From: Rhodospirillales bacterium
GTDB taxonomy: Bacteria; Pseudomonadota; Alphaproteobacteria; Acetobacterales; Acetobacteraceae
DNA length: 64,000 nt
Direction of reading: 5' to 3'
NCBI GenBank assembly: GCA_017304945.1
Contig: JAFKLG010000067.1
Location: 19,234 to 83,233, forward strand
Shown here: positions 49,168-58,352 of the stretch, one piece after another
Layout: the number at the start of each line of letters is the position of its first letter
Position numbering within the stretch: position 1 is the first letter of the stretch
Notes under the pieces: generated by a model
The model's input: only the letters and a program-made list of their open reading frames with translations
Databases searched by the model: none
Told to the model about the DNA's origin: nothing
Program-made: the position numbers and the translations under genes

Positions 49168-51636
49168 ATGCATGTGGCCGGAGCTCAGCTCTCGACCGCT
49201 CGGACGGGCAGCACTGCAAAGACTTCGTCCCGCACGCTCGTTCTTCTTGCCGGCCTTGCCTCCGCCCTGGTCGCCGTGTCGGAGCCCGGCTTCGCGCAAG
49301 TGCGACGCGAAGCAGCAGACCACCCCTTCGCCACGCCGCACTTCCGTGTCCCGGCGGGCCCGCTGGACCAGGCGCTTGCGGCGTTTGGTGCCCAAAGCGG
49401 CTTCCAGCTGGTCTACGACAGCAACTTGACCGCCGGCCGGATGTCGGAAGGCCTCGCGGGCGTGATCCCGCCGGAAGTGGCGGTGCAGCGGCTCCTCGCC
49501 GGCACCGGACTCGTTGCAGAGGAAACCGGACCTCATTCCCTGACGCTCAGGTCTGCGGCAGGGGGCGACCAGGGGGCGATGACCCTGCCGCCGGTCGCTG
49601 TCGAGGGGCGGACCTCACTGCCCCAGGCGATCGTGGGTAATCCCCCGCCGGTCTATGCAGGCGGGCAGGTCGCCAGCGGCGGGCAAGTCGGGCTCCTTGG
49701 CAACCGCAGCATAATGGACACGCCATTCAGCCAGACCAACTACACGGCTCAGGTCCTGCAGGACCAGCAGGCCCGCACCGTCACGGACGCGTTGAACAAC
49801 GATCCATCGGCCAGGCTGAGCTGGAACGACATGAGCTACACGACAGCGCCGTATATTCGCGGCTTTCCGGTCAGCTCCTGGGACTTTGCGCTGAATGGCC
49901 TGTTCGGCGTCATCCCTGGGCTGGCGTTCAGCGCCGATTCGGTGGAACGCGTCGAAGTGCTGCATGGCCCCAGCGCCCTGTTAAACGGGATGCCTCCGTT
50001 TGGAAGCCTGGGCGGGATCATCAACATCGTCCCCAAGCGGGCGGCGGACGAGCCGCTGACGCGGCTAACCGCGACCTACGGGTCGGACAGCCAGTTCGGC
50101 GGGCAGATCGACATCGGACGGCGGTTCGGTGAGCAGAAGGAATGGGGGATCCGCTTCAACGGAACGTACCGGAACGGGGATACGTCGACGCGCAACCAGT
50201 CGCAGGACCTGGGTGACGCAGTGCTGGGATTGGATTACCGGGGCGATCGTGTCCGCTTCTCACTCGACCTTGGATACCAGAACCTGGACGTGCAGGCGCC
50301 AATGCGGCCGACTTATCTGTCGCCCGGTGTCGCCGTTCCGAAGGCGCCGGATGCAGGCGCCAACTGGTTTCAGCCATGGACGTTTGCGCATACGAAGGAC
50401 TGGTACGGCGCGCTGCGAGGCGAGTACGACCTGGCTGAGAACTGGACCGTGTTCGGCGCGGTGGGTGGCCGACAGGACCGCAGTTACCTGCTCTCGGGCT
50501 TTGCCACGATCAACAACGCCAACGGCAATCTTACGGACGCCCCGTTCAACTTCCCTGTCTACCACGACAGCGACTCGCAGGAGGTCGGCCTCCGCGGCCG
50601 CTTCTCGACGGGGCCGGTCGATCATCAGGTCGCCTTGACGGCAGATCGCATCCATGACGAGTCGGGCAGCCTTTTTCCGGTCGTGGCGACGATCGCGTCG
50701 AACCTCTACGCCCCGGTCGTCATCCCCGAACCGAACTACCCTCGGCTGGATGCGCCGCGCCTGAGCGCGGTCGATCTGACGAGCGTGGGGTTCGCCGATA
50801 CGATGTCGGTGCTCGACGAGCGCGTGCAACTGGTCTGGGGCTTGCGACAGCAGCAGATATCATCCCGCAATTTCAGTTCCACCACCGGCGCGGTCACGTC
50901 GAAATACGATAGCGATGCGCTCTCGCCCGCAGTCGGTTTCGTGGTCAAGCCGCTCGAGAACGTCTCCTTGTACGCCAGCTACATCGAGGGCCTGCAGCAG
51001 GGCACTGTCGTCGGGATTGGCTATGCCAACGCAGGGCAGGTGCTACCTCCATTCGTTTCCAAGCAGTACGAGGTGGGTGCCAAGGTGGATTGGGGGCGCC
51101 TGATCACGACCCTCTCCCTGTTTCAGATCACACAGCCGAGTGGGTCAGCCAACCTGGCGACGAACCTCTACTCGGCTGACGGCGAGCAGCGGAACCGCGG
51201 GATCGAGCTGAACAGCTTCGGACAACTGACGGATCAGGTGCGCATCCTGGGCGGGGTCACGTTCCTACAGGGACGGCTGACCAGCACCGCGAACGGCACC
51301 TTCAACGGAAATACGGCGCCCGGCGTGCCCGATGTCCAGATGAACGTCGGCACTGAATGGGACACGCCCTTCCTTCCGGGCCTCACCTTATCGGGGCGCG
51401 CGATCTACACCAGTGCGCAATACTATGACAACGCCAACACGCAGCAGATTCCAGGCTGGGTGCGTTTCGACCTCGGCGCGCGTTACACGTTCGAGGTACG
51501 GGGCAAGTCCATCACGGTGCGCGGCAACGTCATCAATGTTGCGAACAGCGGTTACTGGGCGGCCGCCAACCCGACCTACGGCCTTTCGCTCGGCATGCCA
51601 CGGACCTTCCTGCTGTCGACAAGTCTCGACTTCTGA
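49168..51636 (+). CDS. TonB-dependent siderophore receptor with STN signalling domain
   Basis: 822 residues. Signal peptide ending near EPGFAQ. The STN domain follows (FRVPAGPLDQALAAFGAQSGFQLVYDSNLTAGRMSEGLAGVIPPEVAVQRLLAGTGL). The plug begins near TVTDALNNDPSARLSWND, with VERVEVLHGPSALLNGM and GGIINIVPKR; the barrel ends with aromatic SLDF. It imports a ferric siderophore across the outer membrane with TonB energy and signals to FecR. ATG 49168 has AAAGGG seven bases upstream; a GTG at 49144 is the alternative. Siderophore identity is not known. Confidence 0.93.
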   Translation: MHVAGAQLSTARTGSTAKTSSRTLVLLAGLASALVAVSEPGFAQVRREAADHPFATPHFRVPAGPLDQALAAFGAQSGFQLVYDSNLTAGRMSEGLAGVIPPEVAVQRLLAGTGLVAEETGPHSLTLRSAAGGDQGAMTLPPVAVEGRTSLPQAIVGNPPPVYAGGQVASGGQVGLLGNRSIMDTPFSQTNYTAQVLQDQQARTVTDALNNDPSARLSWNDMSYTTAPYIRGFPVSSWDFALNGLFGVIPGLAFSADSVERVEVLHGPSALLNGMPPFGSLGGIINIVPKRAADEPLTRLTATYGSDSQFGGQIDIGRRFGEQKEWGIRFNGTYRNGDTSTRNQSQDLGDAVLGLDYRGDRVRFSLDLGYQNLDVQAPMRPTYLSPGVAVPKAPDAGANWFQPWTFAHTKDWYGALRGEYDLAENWTVFGAVGGRQDRSYLLSGFATINNANGNLTDAPFNFPVYHDSDSQEVGLRGRFSTGPVDHQVALTADRIHDESGSLFPVVATIASNLYAPVVIPEPNYPRLDAPRLSAVDLTSVGFADTMSVLDERVQLVWGLRQQQISSRNFSSTTGAVTSKYDSDALSPAVGFVVKPLENVSLYASYIEGLQQGTVVGIGYANAGQVLPPFVSKQYEVGAKVDWGRLITTLSLFQITQPSGSANLATNLYSADGEQRNRGIELNSFGQLTDQVRILGGVTFLQGRLTSTANGTFNGNTAPGVPDVQMNVGTEWDTPFLPGLTLSGRAIYTSAQYYDNANTQQIPGWVRFDLGARYTFEVRGKSITVRGNVINVANSGYWAAANPTYGLSLGMPRTFLLSTSLDF

Positions 51637-51776
51637 GTTGTGCCACTGCGCTGCTCAAGCCGCAGTGTGAGCGCCTGCTAGAGCAGATGCGAGACCCGCG
51701 TGGTATGTTTTTGATGACTCCGTCTCTAGAATAGAGCAACATCAGGGAGCCATGCCAAAAAAAAGGGGAGGTTGCC

Positions 51777-52832
51777 GTGACAATAAACAATGCGCTTCTG
51801 AACCAGTTTGTCGGCAAGATGCTGGGCGACCTGGGGGGAGCAGCGAGCGTGCCCCTGGTGCGGATCGGGGATACGTTGGGGCTCTACAAGGCCCTGCACA
51901 GCCATGGCCCGATGACCGCCGAAGACTTGGCGGCGCGCACCCGTGTCCATGAGCGCTATCTTCGCGAGTGGCTGTCGTTCAACGCAGCGTCTGGTTACCT
52001 CGCCTATGATCCTCTGAGCGGCCGCTTCGAGCTTCCGCCAGAGCAAGCGATGGTCTTCGCCGTCGACGATAGTCCCGTGAACTTGATGGGCGCTTTCGAC
52101 TTGATGGCGGCGATGCAGAAGAACCAAGGCCAGATCGAGGACTCGTTCCGAACTGGAGGCGGCGTGCCCTGGGGCAACCTCCAATGCATGTTCTGCGCCA
52201 CGGCTCGGTTTTTCCGCCCTGGATACGAGAACAACATCGTCCAACAATGGTTACCCGCGCTCGACGGTGTGACCAGCAAGCTGGAGAAGGGCGCTGCGGT
52301 GGCTGACGTGGGATGCGGCTGCGGCTGGTCGACGGTGATCATGGCCAAAGCGTTCCCGAACAGCCGCTTCGTTGGTTACGATTACCACGAGGCTTCGATC
52401 CAAGACGCCAAGGCGCACGCGCGCGAGCATGGGGTTGAGGCGAACACGCGCTTCGAGGTGGGAACCGCCAAGGATATCCCGGACGGCGACTTCGATCTCG
52501 TGACGTTCTTCGACTGCCTGCACGATATGGGTGATCCCGCAGGTGCGGCGGCCCACGTCAAGCGCATGTTGAGCCCGCAAGGCACATGGATGATTGTCGA
52601 GCCGATCGCCGGAGATCGCCTCGAAGACAATTTGAATCCGGTGGGGCGGCTCTACTACGCGGCTTCGACCATGATCTGCGTGCCCACCTCGCTGTCGCAG
52701 GAGGTCGGCGCGGCGCTCGGCGCACAGGCAGGGGAGGCGAAGCTGCGCGACATCGTGACGGCGAACGGATTCAGCCAGGTGCGTCGGGCAGCCGAGACAC
52801 CATTCAACATGATCCTCGAAGCCCGCGTTTAG
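51777..52832 (+). CDS. SAM-dependent methyltransferase with N-terminal winged helix
   Basis: 351 residues. The N-terminus (ALLNQFVGKMLGDLGG...LVRIGDTLGLYKALHSHGPMTAEDLAARTRVHERYLREWL) is a winged-helix dimerisation domain as in O-methyltransferases and Rv2258c-like proteins. The SAM site is VADVGCGCGWSTVIMAKAFP and the acid after strand 2 is GYDYHEASI. Strong GGGGAGG and a GTG start. It comes 140 bp after the receptor gene and has more A+T than the surroundings. A role in siderophore or small-molecule methylation is possible from context only. Confidence 0.85.
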   Translation: MTINNALLNQFVGKMLGDLGGAASVPLVRIGDTLGLYKALHSHGPMTAEDLAARTRVHERYLREWLSFNAASGYLAYDPLSGRFELPPEQAMVFAVDDSPVNLMGAFDLMAAMQKNQGQIEDSFRTGGGVPWGNLQCMFCATARFFRPGYENNIVQQWLPALDGVTSKLEKGAAVADVGCGCGWSTVIMAKAFPNSRFVGYDYHEASIQDAKAHAREHGVEANTRFEVGTAKDIPDGDFDLVTFFDCLHDMGDPAGAAAHVKRMLSPQGTWMIVEPIAGDRLEDNLNPVGRLYYAASTMICVPTSLSQEVGAALGAQAGEAKLRDIVTANGFSQVRRAAETPFNMILEARV

Positions 52833-53222
52833 CAACGCAGGAGGTTGCGGACGACTTCATGGCGAGCAGAACTGGGAGGTGTCGCTTGCATCCTCCACTG
52901 AACTCCGCCAGCAACGCGCTGTCGTCCGCCACGACCTGATCGACGTAGCCCCGCGTGAGGCTATGGTCCGGAAGGTCCGTCTGCGATGCCACCACGTTCA
53001 ACGGCGAGGGCGCTTCATTCCGTGTAGGACGTTTTGTCTTCATCACAGAACGCAGCATGTCACGAGCGGCGGCAGGCCCTCGCCGATTCGCACGAACCGA
53101 GCCGTTCTCACCAAAGCGCTCTTTCGAAATCCTGGGGCGGTGTCTTCGCATCTCGCCGAGACCACCACATCGCGACCATTCAACATCCGGCCCGCGAAAA
53201 CCGCTTGCCTGAGTTCAATCTC
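52833..53222. other. Gene-poor 390-bp stretch at the end of the iron module
   Basis: No recognisable gene. A minus-strand frame of up to 115 codons (52804-53151) has an ordinary-looking C-terminal half (VDQVVADDSALLAEFSGG) but overlaps the methyltransferase end and has no ribosome site; it may be a relic. G+C is lower than in the flanking genes. I saw no clear att repeat. Confidence 0.4.
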
Positions 53223-53912
53223 TCACCGCCCCAGCGCCCCGACCCGGCAGAACGTCGCGACGATCCGTCCCCCTGCCCTGACCGTGCCACGCAAGGAGCC
53301 CGCCACCTTCGAGCGGCCGCCCGCGCGGCAGCGATACGGCATCGGGATCTCCAGGATCCGCAGTCGCGCGGTAGCCGCCCGCATCTGCATCTCGATGTTC
53401 CAGCCATAGGTCATCTCGCGCATCTCCAGGGCTTGAAGCGCCTCCCGCCGGATCGCGCGGAAGGCGCACATGTCGCTGTAGTGCACGCCGGTCAGCAGGC
53501 CCATGCCGAAACCGGCGATCCGTCCCGCCGCGACCTGGTGCCACAACATGGATCCCGGCTCGCGCTCGCCGCGCGTGCGGGAGGCAAGCACGAGGTCGTG
53601 GCTGCCCCGCAGCACCGGCCCCGCGATGGTGCCGATCAGGTCGCCTCGGTCCGCACCGTCGCCATCCATGAAGACGATCACCGAACTGTCCGGATGCGCC
53701 GCCGCGGCTCCCATGGCGCAGGCGCGGCCATAGCCGCGACCGGCCTCGATCACCCGCGCGCCCGCCGCGCGCGCGATCGCCTGGGTGCCATCCGTGCTCC
53801 CACCATCCGCCACGATGAGGTCGGCGCGATAGGATTGCGGGATCTCGCGAAGAACGGCGCCGATCGACGCCGCCTCCTCGAATGTCGGGATGACGAGGCT
53901 TACAGGCTCCAT
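53223..53912 (-). CDS. GT2-family glycosyltransferase (DPM1-like)
   Basis: 229 residues, GT-A fold: VSLVIPTFEEAASIGAVLREI, VADGGSTDGT, VFMDGDGAD (DXD-like) and a late YGWNIEMQMRAA segment. No membrane span, so it is a soluble dolichyl/polyprenyl-phosphate sugar synthase-like enzyme. Its start overlaps the radical SAM gene by 13 bp. Last gene of the nine-gene minus-strand run. A donor such as GDP-mannose and a polyprenyl-phosphate acceptor would suit the membrane mannosyltransferase encoded two genes upstream. Confidence 0.88.
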   Translation of the reverse strand: MEPVSLVIPTFEEAASIGAVLREIPQSYRADLIVADGGSTDGTQAIARAAGARVIEAGRGYGRACAMGAAAAHPDSSVIVFMDGDGADRGDLIGTIAGPVLRGSHDLVLASRTRGEREPGSMLWHQVAAGRIAGFGMGLLTGVHYSDMCAFRAIRREALQALEMREMTYGWNIEMQMRAATARLRILEIPMPYRCRAGGRSKVAGSLRGTVRAGGRIVATFCRVGALGR

Positions 53913-54952
53913 CGCATCCCACAGTTCCGGCAGGGCGCCGGCGGCGCGTCGGACAAGAGGCTGGTGCGGAAGTCGCGATAGGCCGGGCTGTTCCAGATCT
54001 CCCGCAGATCCTGCTGCGTCGCGTCACCCAGCGTGTAGTTGCCGTAGCCGCGCACGGAGAATGGCGCGATGCAGCAGGGCAGCGCGCGGCCGTGCGCGGT
54101 GAAATACATCAGCGACCAGGGGCGGCGGCAGGACGACCACCCATGATCGCCCTGCCGCTTCAGGCTCAGCCCGGGTTCGGTGGCGCCCGACGCATCCAGC
54201 ATGACGCCGAGCGGATGGGCGACGAGCTGGGCGGCCTCGATGGCGGCGCGCTCCATCGCCTGGGTGCTCTCGAACAGCGAGTTGTCAGCGGTCGCGCGCC
54301 CGTAGCCTGCCTCGTCGAAGACCAGGCGCTGCAGATGGACCTCGGTCACACCCATCTGCGCCGCCAGGCGTACGAAGGACGGCAACTGCTCGATCGTTTC
54401 CCGCAGGCCGGTGAGCCACAGCGAGACGCGCGGGGTCGTGGCCCCCACCTGGTGCTGATACGCGGTGAACTTGCCGACGTCGCGCACGATGCGATCGAAG
54501 AAGTCCTTGCCGCGAATCTTCGCGTAGGAGGCGCGATCCGCCGCATCCAGCGACACGCGCAGCTCGTCGAGTCCGGTGTCGATCAAGTCCTGGAACCGGC
54601 GCGGCTGCAGCAACGTCCCGTTGGTGTTGAACAGCACGTAGGTGCCGCGCGCCTTCAGGTAGCGGATCATCCGCGGCAGATCCTTGACCAGCATCGGCTC
54701 GCCGACCCCGTGCATCACCACGCGGGCGACGTTGGGCACCTGGTCGACGATCTTCGTGAACAGCTCCCAGCTCATGTCGGCGGGAGGCTCGAGTTCCTCG
54801 AAGGTGCGCGGGCAGGTATCGCACAGGAGGTTGCAGCGGTTGGTGACCTCCAGATAGAGGCAGACCGGGGGCTGTGCCGCGATCGCCGATCGGTCGGCGC
54901 CGACCTCCTCGAAATAGCGGCGCGGGTCCTTCAGGACTGTTGCAGTGTCCAT
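53900..54952 (-). CDS. Radical SAM protein with SPASM-type C-terminal cluster
   Basis: 350 residues. CNLLCDTC (CxxxCxxC) binds the radical SAM 4Fe-4S cluster; HGVGEPML and LFNTNGTLL follow as in the barrel. The C-terminal region has cysteines in SSCRRPW, LPCCIAPFS and APCRNCGM, a SPASM/twitch-type auxiliary cluster. Such proteins modify peptides or act on sugars or lipids by radical chemistry. No precursor peptide gene is evident nearby. The gene overlaps its neighbours on both sides. Substrate unknown. Confidence 0.88.
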   Translation of the reverse strand: MDTATVLKDPRRYFEEVGADRSAIAAQPPVCLYLEVTNRCNLLCDTCPRTFEELEPPADMSWELFTKIVDQVPNVARVVMHGVGEPMLVKDLPRMIRYLKARGTYVLFNTNGTLLQPRRFQDLIDTGLDELRVSLDAADRASYAKIRGKDFFDRIVRDVGKFTAYQHQVGATTPRVSLWLTGLRETIEQLPSFVRLAAQMGVTEVHLQRLVFDEAGYGRATADNSLFESTQAMERAAIEAAQLVAHPLGVMLDASGATEPGLSLKRQGDHGWSSCRRPWSLMYFTAHGRALPCCIAPFSVRGYGNYTLGDATQQDLREIWNSPAYRDFRTSLLSDAPPAPCRNCGMRWSL

Positions 54953-56286
54953 CTCGTTTCTCCGTTTCCGGCCTCGTGCCGGAGAGTGAGGGCGCGGCCA
55001 CGGCGCAGGTCCACGGCCAGCAGCACGATCGCCGGGACGTAGATCAGCGAGGGCCACCAGAAGCGGTCGCTGGGGACCGGCTGTTCGATCAGCAGGAGGG
55101 GAGCGGTCGCCAGCCACAGCAGGCTGCGCGACGGCGCGACGACCGCCGGCACGGCGAGCCAGGCGAAGTACCAGTGGTAGTGCGGGCTTGCCGCGGCCGT
55201 CGCCACGGCGGCCAGGACACCCACGTCACGGCACAGCGCCCGTACGTCGTCGGCCGGCATGCGGCGGCGCATGATCATGACGGATAAGATCGCGAAGCCC
55301 GCTGCGACACAGGCTGCATAGATCGGCACGGCATCCCTCGGCAGATCCGTCAGCAAGGACAGGCCGGACAGCAGCCAGATGCCGGTCCCGCTGACGAGCC
55401 CCTCCTCCTGCCCGTAGCCAGGAAGGAAGCCCAGCACCTGCCATCCCGCGCTGCTGTAGAGCGCGTAGCAGGCGACGATCACTCCGAGACCCGCCGCTGC
55501 CGGTCGCCAGAACCGCCCGCCCCGCACGAAGGCCGGCGCGACGACCAGAGGAAGGAACTTGGCGAGCACCGCGCCGGCAAGCGCGACACCCGCCCAGCCA
55601 TCATCGCGGCGCGCCCGCAGCAGCAGCGCGAGCCCGAGCAGGCCGATCGCGATGGCATCGACATGGCCGTCGCTCGCAAAGGACCACAGCACGAGCGGGT
55701 TCCAGGCGTAGATCAGGATGCGGTCCGGCGGCAGTGCGGCGCGGGACAACAGACGCAGCAGGCAGGCGACGGCGAGCGCCTCGAACGCCACCATGACGAG
55801 GCGCATGGCCAGCACGCCGCCACCGAACCAGCCCACCGCCGCGAACACGATCTGGGCCACGGGCGGGTAGATGGTGAGCGCGTAATCGGCGCGGTTGATG
55901 TGCGGGTAGACCTCCGTGTCACGTAGATCCGCGAGAGCGGGATCGGCGGGCACGTGACGGTACGGATTGATGCGCGCCGCCTGCACGCGGCCGTCCCAGA
56001 CATAGCGGTAGATGTCGGACGACAGCGCGGGCGGTTCGGTGAGCAGCACGGCTCGCAGCGCGACGGCCACCCCGAGCACGACCCAGAGAGCGTGGCGCGG
56101 GGTGGGACGGCTCAGCACGAGACGGACGGCGGCGAAATACACCGCACCGGATCCGACCATCAGCGCGGTCAGGCTCACGAAGCGCGTGGTGCCGCTGGGA
56201 TCGGGAACGACGAGCAGCAAGCCGACCACGATGATCAGCACCAGCGTGATCCCGAGTGCCACCAGCGATCGAAGCTGACCCGTCAT
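54931..56286 (-). CDS. Polytopic membrane glycosyltransferase (GT87/mannosyltransferase-like)
   Basis: 451 residues with about ten to twelve membrane segments. LSSDIYRYVWDGRVQAARINPYRHVPADP is the first periplasmic loop with the DxD-like acids of GT-C enzymes; GHVDAIAIGLLGLALLLRARRDDGWAG and AKFLPLVVAP follow as in GT87. These use polyprenyl-phosphate sugars on the periplasmic side of the inner membrane. Start overlaps the DUF2064 gene stop (ATGA). The adjacent GT2 could supply the lipid-linked sugar. Confidence 0.85.
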   Translation of the reverse strand: MTGQLRSLVALGITLVLIIVVGLLLVVPDPSGTTRFVSLTALMVGSGAVYFAAVRLVLSRPTPRHALWVVLGVAVALRAVLLTEPPALSSDIYRYVWDGRVQAARINPYRHVPADPALADLRDTEVYPHINRADYALTIYPPVAQIVFAAVGWFGGGVLAMRLVMVAFEALAVACLLRLLSRAALPPDRILIYAWNPLVLWSFASDGHVDAIAIGLLGLALLLRARRDDGWAGVALAGAVLAKFLPLVVAPAFVRGGRFWRPAAAGLGVIVACYALYSSAGWQVLGFLPGYGQEEGLVSGTGIWLLSGLSLLTDLPRDAVPIYAACVAAGFAILSVMIMRRRMPADDVRALCRDVGVLAAVATAAASPHYHWYFAWLAVPAVVAPSRSLLWLATAPLLLIEQPVPSDRFWWPSLIYVPAIVLLAVDLRRGRALTLRHEAGNGETRWTLQQS

Positions 56287-57068
56287 GCCGCGGTTGCCGC
56301 GCGGCCGAATGCGGTCAGCCCGAGCGCCTCGATGGCGCGGCGGGTCCAGCGCGCGCAGCCCCCGCTCTCGGTCTCCCGCACCAGTCGCGCCAACGCCTCG
56401 GCATCATCGACATCGTACCAAGGCGGCAGCTCGACGAGATCGAGGCCGGCCTGAGCGGCGCGTACGCGAGTCGTCTCGGCGACGGTTTCGGTACTCCAGG
56501 CGATGTCGGTGAACAGCGCGGGATGAGGCTGCCGCATGCCGAGGAAGTAGTAGCCGCCGTCATCGCAGGCGCCGAGCACGACGCGTTTGGCGTCGCCGGC
56601 GAAAAGGGTTCTTGCCGCCAGCGCGAGATGAGAGCTGGGCAGCGTCGGCGTGTCGGAACTCAGCACGCAGGCGGCGGAATGGCCGCGTGCCAGCATCGCC
56701 CGGACCGCCTGCAGCAGGGAGCGGCCGAAGCCGTCTACACCCTGGGGCATCGGCCCGGCGCCGTCCGCGAGCACCAGCCGCGTGCCGGGTGCGAGATGCG
56801 GCGTGAGGATCGCCTCCGTGCCGGCGGGTGCATAGGCGGCGTAGCCGGCGATCGGGGCGGCGTTGGCGGCCGCCAGCACGATTTCGGTCGTGTCGCGCAG
56901 GAAGGCAGCGCTCAGCCGCGCCGCGTGTTCCGGGCGCAGCGGCGGGCAGAGGCGCGTCTTCGAGTACCCGGGCCGCGGCGACTTCGCCATCACGCCGATG
57001 GCGCAACTGGCAAATGCGCTCGAGATCCGCTCCCACCGCTCGTCCGAACCACCCATAGCAGCGTGCAT
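56283..57068 (-). CDS. DUF2064/TIGR04282-family glycosyltransferase-like protein
   Basis: 261 residues. GVMAKSPRPGYSKTRLCPPLRPEHAARLSAAFLRDT is the N-terminal nucleotide-binding motif (K-P-x-x-x-x-x-K-T-R-L), followed by VLSSDTPTLPSSHLALA and VLGACDDGGYYFLGM with DxD-like acids. This family is known as radical-SAM-associated transferase 1, and the TIGR04283-like GT2 partner is also present in the cluster. Start chosen at 57068: AAGGA six bases upstream. The reaction is unknown; sugar-phosphate or sugar-nucleotide transfer is likely. Confidence 0.85.
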   Translation of the reverse strand: MHAAMGGSDERWERISSAFASCAIGVMAKSPRPGYSKTRLCPPLRPEHAARLSAAFLRDTTEIVLAAANAAPIAGYAAYAPAGTEAILTPHLAPGTRLVLADGAGPMPQGVDGFGRSLLQAVRAMLARGHSAACVLSSDTPTLPSSHLALAARTLFAGDAKRVVLGACDDGGYYFLGMRQPHPALFTDIAWSTETVAETTRVRAAQAGLDLVELPPWYDVDDAEALARLVRETESGGCARWTRRAIEALGLTAFGRAATAA

Positions 57069-57111
57069 GTTGATTCCTTCCACCATCGTGCCGAAGTCGC
57101 TTCGTTCCCGC

Positions 57112-57582
57112 TCAATGCGATGGCTTGGCGAGCCCGACCCTGATGATCGTATCGTCCGCAACATCCGAGCTGCCGCCTGGCACGAAGGTGGGGAAGCGTC
57201 GCAGCTCGTCTGGGGTGTAGGCGACGACTTCCATGTCCTGACCGAGCAGCACCATGGCATCGACGGGCACGGCGATCGGCCGGGTGCCCCATCCAAGGAA
57301 CCCGCCGAATGCGATCACCACCATGATCTCGCCGTCGGGATTGCGGACCACCTGCCGAACTCGCCCAAGCACGTTCTGGCTTTCGACGGGCTGCAGCACC
57401 GCTCGGCCGAGCAGGTCGCCGACGCGCACCGGCTGCGGAAATCGCATGGCGGCGGATTGGGCAAGGCTCATGCCGGGCGGCGGCGGCATGCCGCCCGGCG
57501 TTGGGCTCTGCGCCCAGGCGCTGCCTGCAAGCGCTGCGATCGCCGCCACCGCAAGCGCGCCGGACACGATCGCGCGTTTCAT
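57112..57582 (-). CDS. Exported PRC-barrel-like protein
   Basis: 156 residues. Signal peptide MKRAIVSGALAVAAIAALAGSAWA. After a Pro/Gly-rich linker comes a small beta domain (VRVGDLLGRAVLQPVESQNVLGRVRQVVRNPDGEIMVVIAFGGFLGWGTRPIAVPVDAMVLLG) with PRC-barrel traits. Periplasmic. The start overlaps the molybdopterin oxidoreductase stop (ATGA), so the two are translated together. Function unknown; it may dock to the oxidoreductase or respond to envelope stress. Confidence 0.75.
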   Translation of the reverse strand: MKRAIVSGALAVAAIAALAGSAWAQSPTPGGMPPPPGMSLAQSAAMRFPQPVRVGDLLGRAVLQPVESQNVLGRVRQVVRNPDGEIMVVIAFGGFLGWGTRPIAVPVDAMVLLGQDMEVVAYTPDELRRFPTFVPGGSSDVADDTIIRVGLAKPSH

Positions 57583-58352
57583 AGGCCGGCGAACCAGGGA
57601 AAGCCCTTCGCTTCCCAGAAGCCGCCGGGGTACGTGTTCGTCACCTCGATCGCGGTGACCCATTTCGGGTTCTTGTAGCCGAGCTTGGTCGCCATGCGCA
57701 GGCGTACCGGGTAGCCGAACGGATCAGCGAGCGTCTCGTCGCCATACTTCAGCGCCAGCAGCGTCTGCGGATGCAGCGCCGTCGCCATGTCGATGCTGCT
57801 GGGGTAATCGTCCGCGGTCTTGAACGCGACGTATCGTGCGCGCAGGTCGGCGCCGCAACGCTCGAGCAGGGTGCGCAGCGGCACACCGGTCCAGCCACCG
57901 ATATAGCTCCATCCCTCGACGCAGATGTGCTTGATGACCATCGCGCGTTGCGGCAGCGCGTGCAGATCCGCCAGTGTCCAGGGCCGCTTGTCGGCGACGA
58001 GCCCGGCGAGCTCGAGACGCCACGATGCGCCGTCCACCGGCTTCACCTCCGTGACGTCGTAGTAGGCGTTGAACTTCGGCGGCCGCAGGATCATCGACTC
58101 CGGGTAGGTGGGCGCGAGCCGGTTCGGATCGAACAGCCAGGCCTGCACGGTGTCGTTGAACCGGGAAATCGCCAGCAAGGCCGACTCCACCGATTCCGGG
58201 CGGTCCACATCGCAGCCCGTCAGCATCGCGAGCGCGCCCAGCGACACCCCGCCGCGAATGAGCCCGCGTCGTTCCAGTGAACGGATCAGCGGCTTGTGCG
58301 ATTCCAGCACACTCGCATCCGGGATCGTGTCGGGACGGAACCTGGATCTCAT
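57579..58352 (-). CDS. Tat-exported molybdopterin-dependent oxidoreductase (sulfite oxidase/MsrP-like)
   Basis: 257 residues of the sulfite-oxidase/YedY fold. The molybdenum ligand is the Cys in HICVEGWSYIGGWTGVPL; DDYPSSIDMA and GYPVRLRMATKLGYKNPKWVTAIEVT follow as in MsrP/YedY. The N-terminus has ERRGLIRGGVSLGALAMLTGC, a twin-arginine signal that also ends in a lipobox Cys, so it may be lipid-anchored. MsrP reduces methionine sulfoxide in periplasmic proteins, taking electrons from a heme b membrane partner; here the cytochrome b gene just upstream would be that partner. Overlap of 4 bp on both sides. Confidence 0.85.
   Translation of the reverse strand: MRSRFRPDTIPDASVLESHKPLIRSLERRGLIRGGVSLGALAMLTGCDVDRPESVESALLAISRFNDTVQAWLFDPNRLAPTYPESMILRPPKFNAYYDVTEVKPVDGASWRLELAGLVADKRPWTLADLHALPQRAMVIKHICVEGWSYIGGWTGVPLRTLLERCGADLRARYVAFKTADDYPSSIDMATALHPQTLLALKYGDETLADPFGYPVRLRMATKLGYKNPKWVTAIEVTNTYPGGFWEAKGFPWFAGL

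Noticed and set aside
52804..53151. 115-codon minus-strand gene after the methyltransferase
   Set aside because: Overlaps the methyltransferase end, has no ribosome site and no family likeness; may be a relic.
53205..53228. Possible attR copy of the tRNA-Arg 3' end (TGAGTTCAATCTC)
   Set aside because: Only a short gapped match to TGAGTTCGAATCTCGCC, and part of it is the coding end of the GT2 gene; chance is likely.
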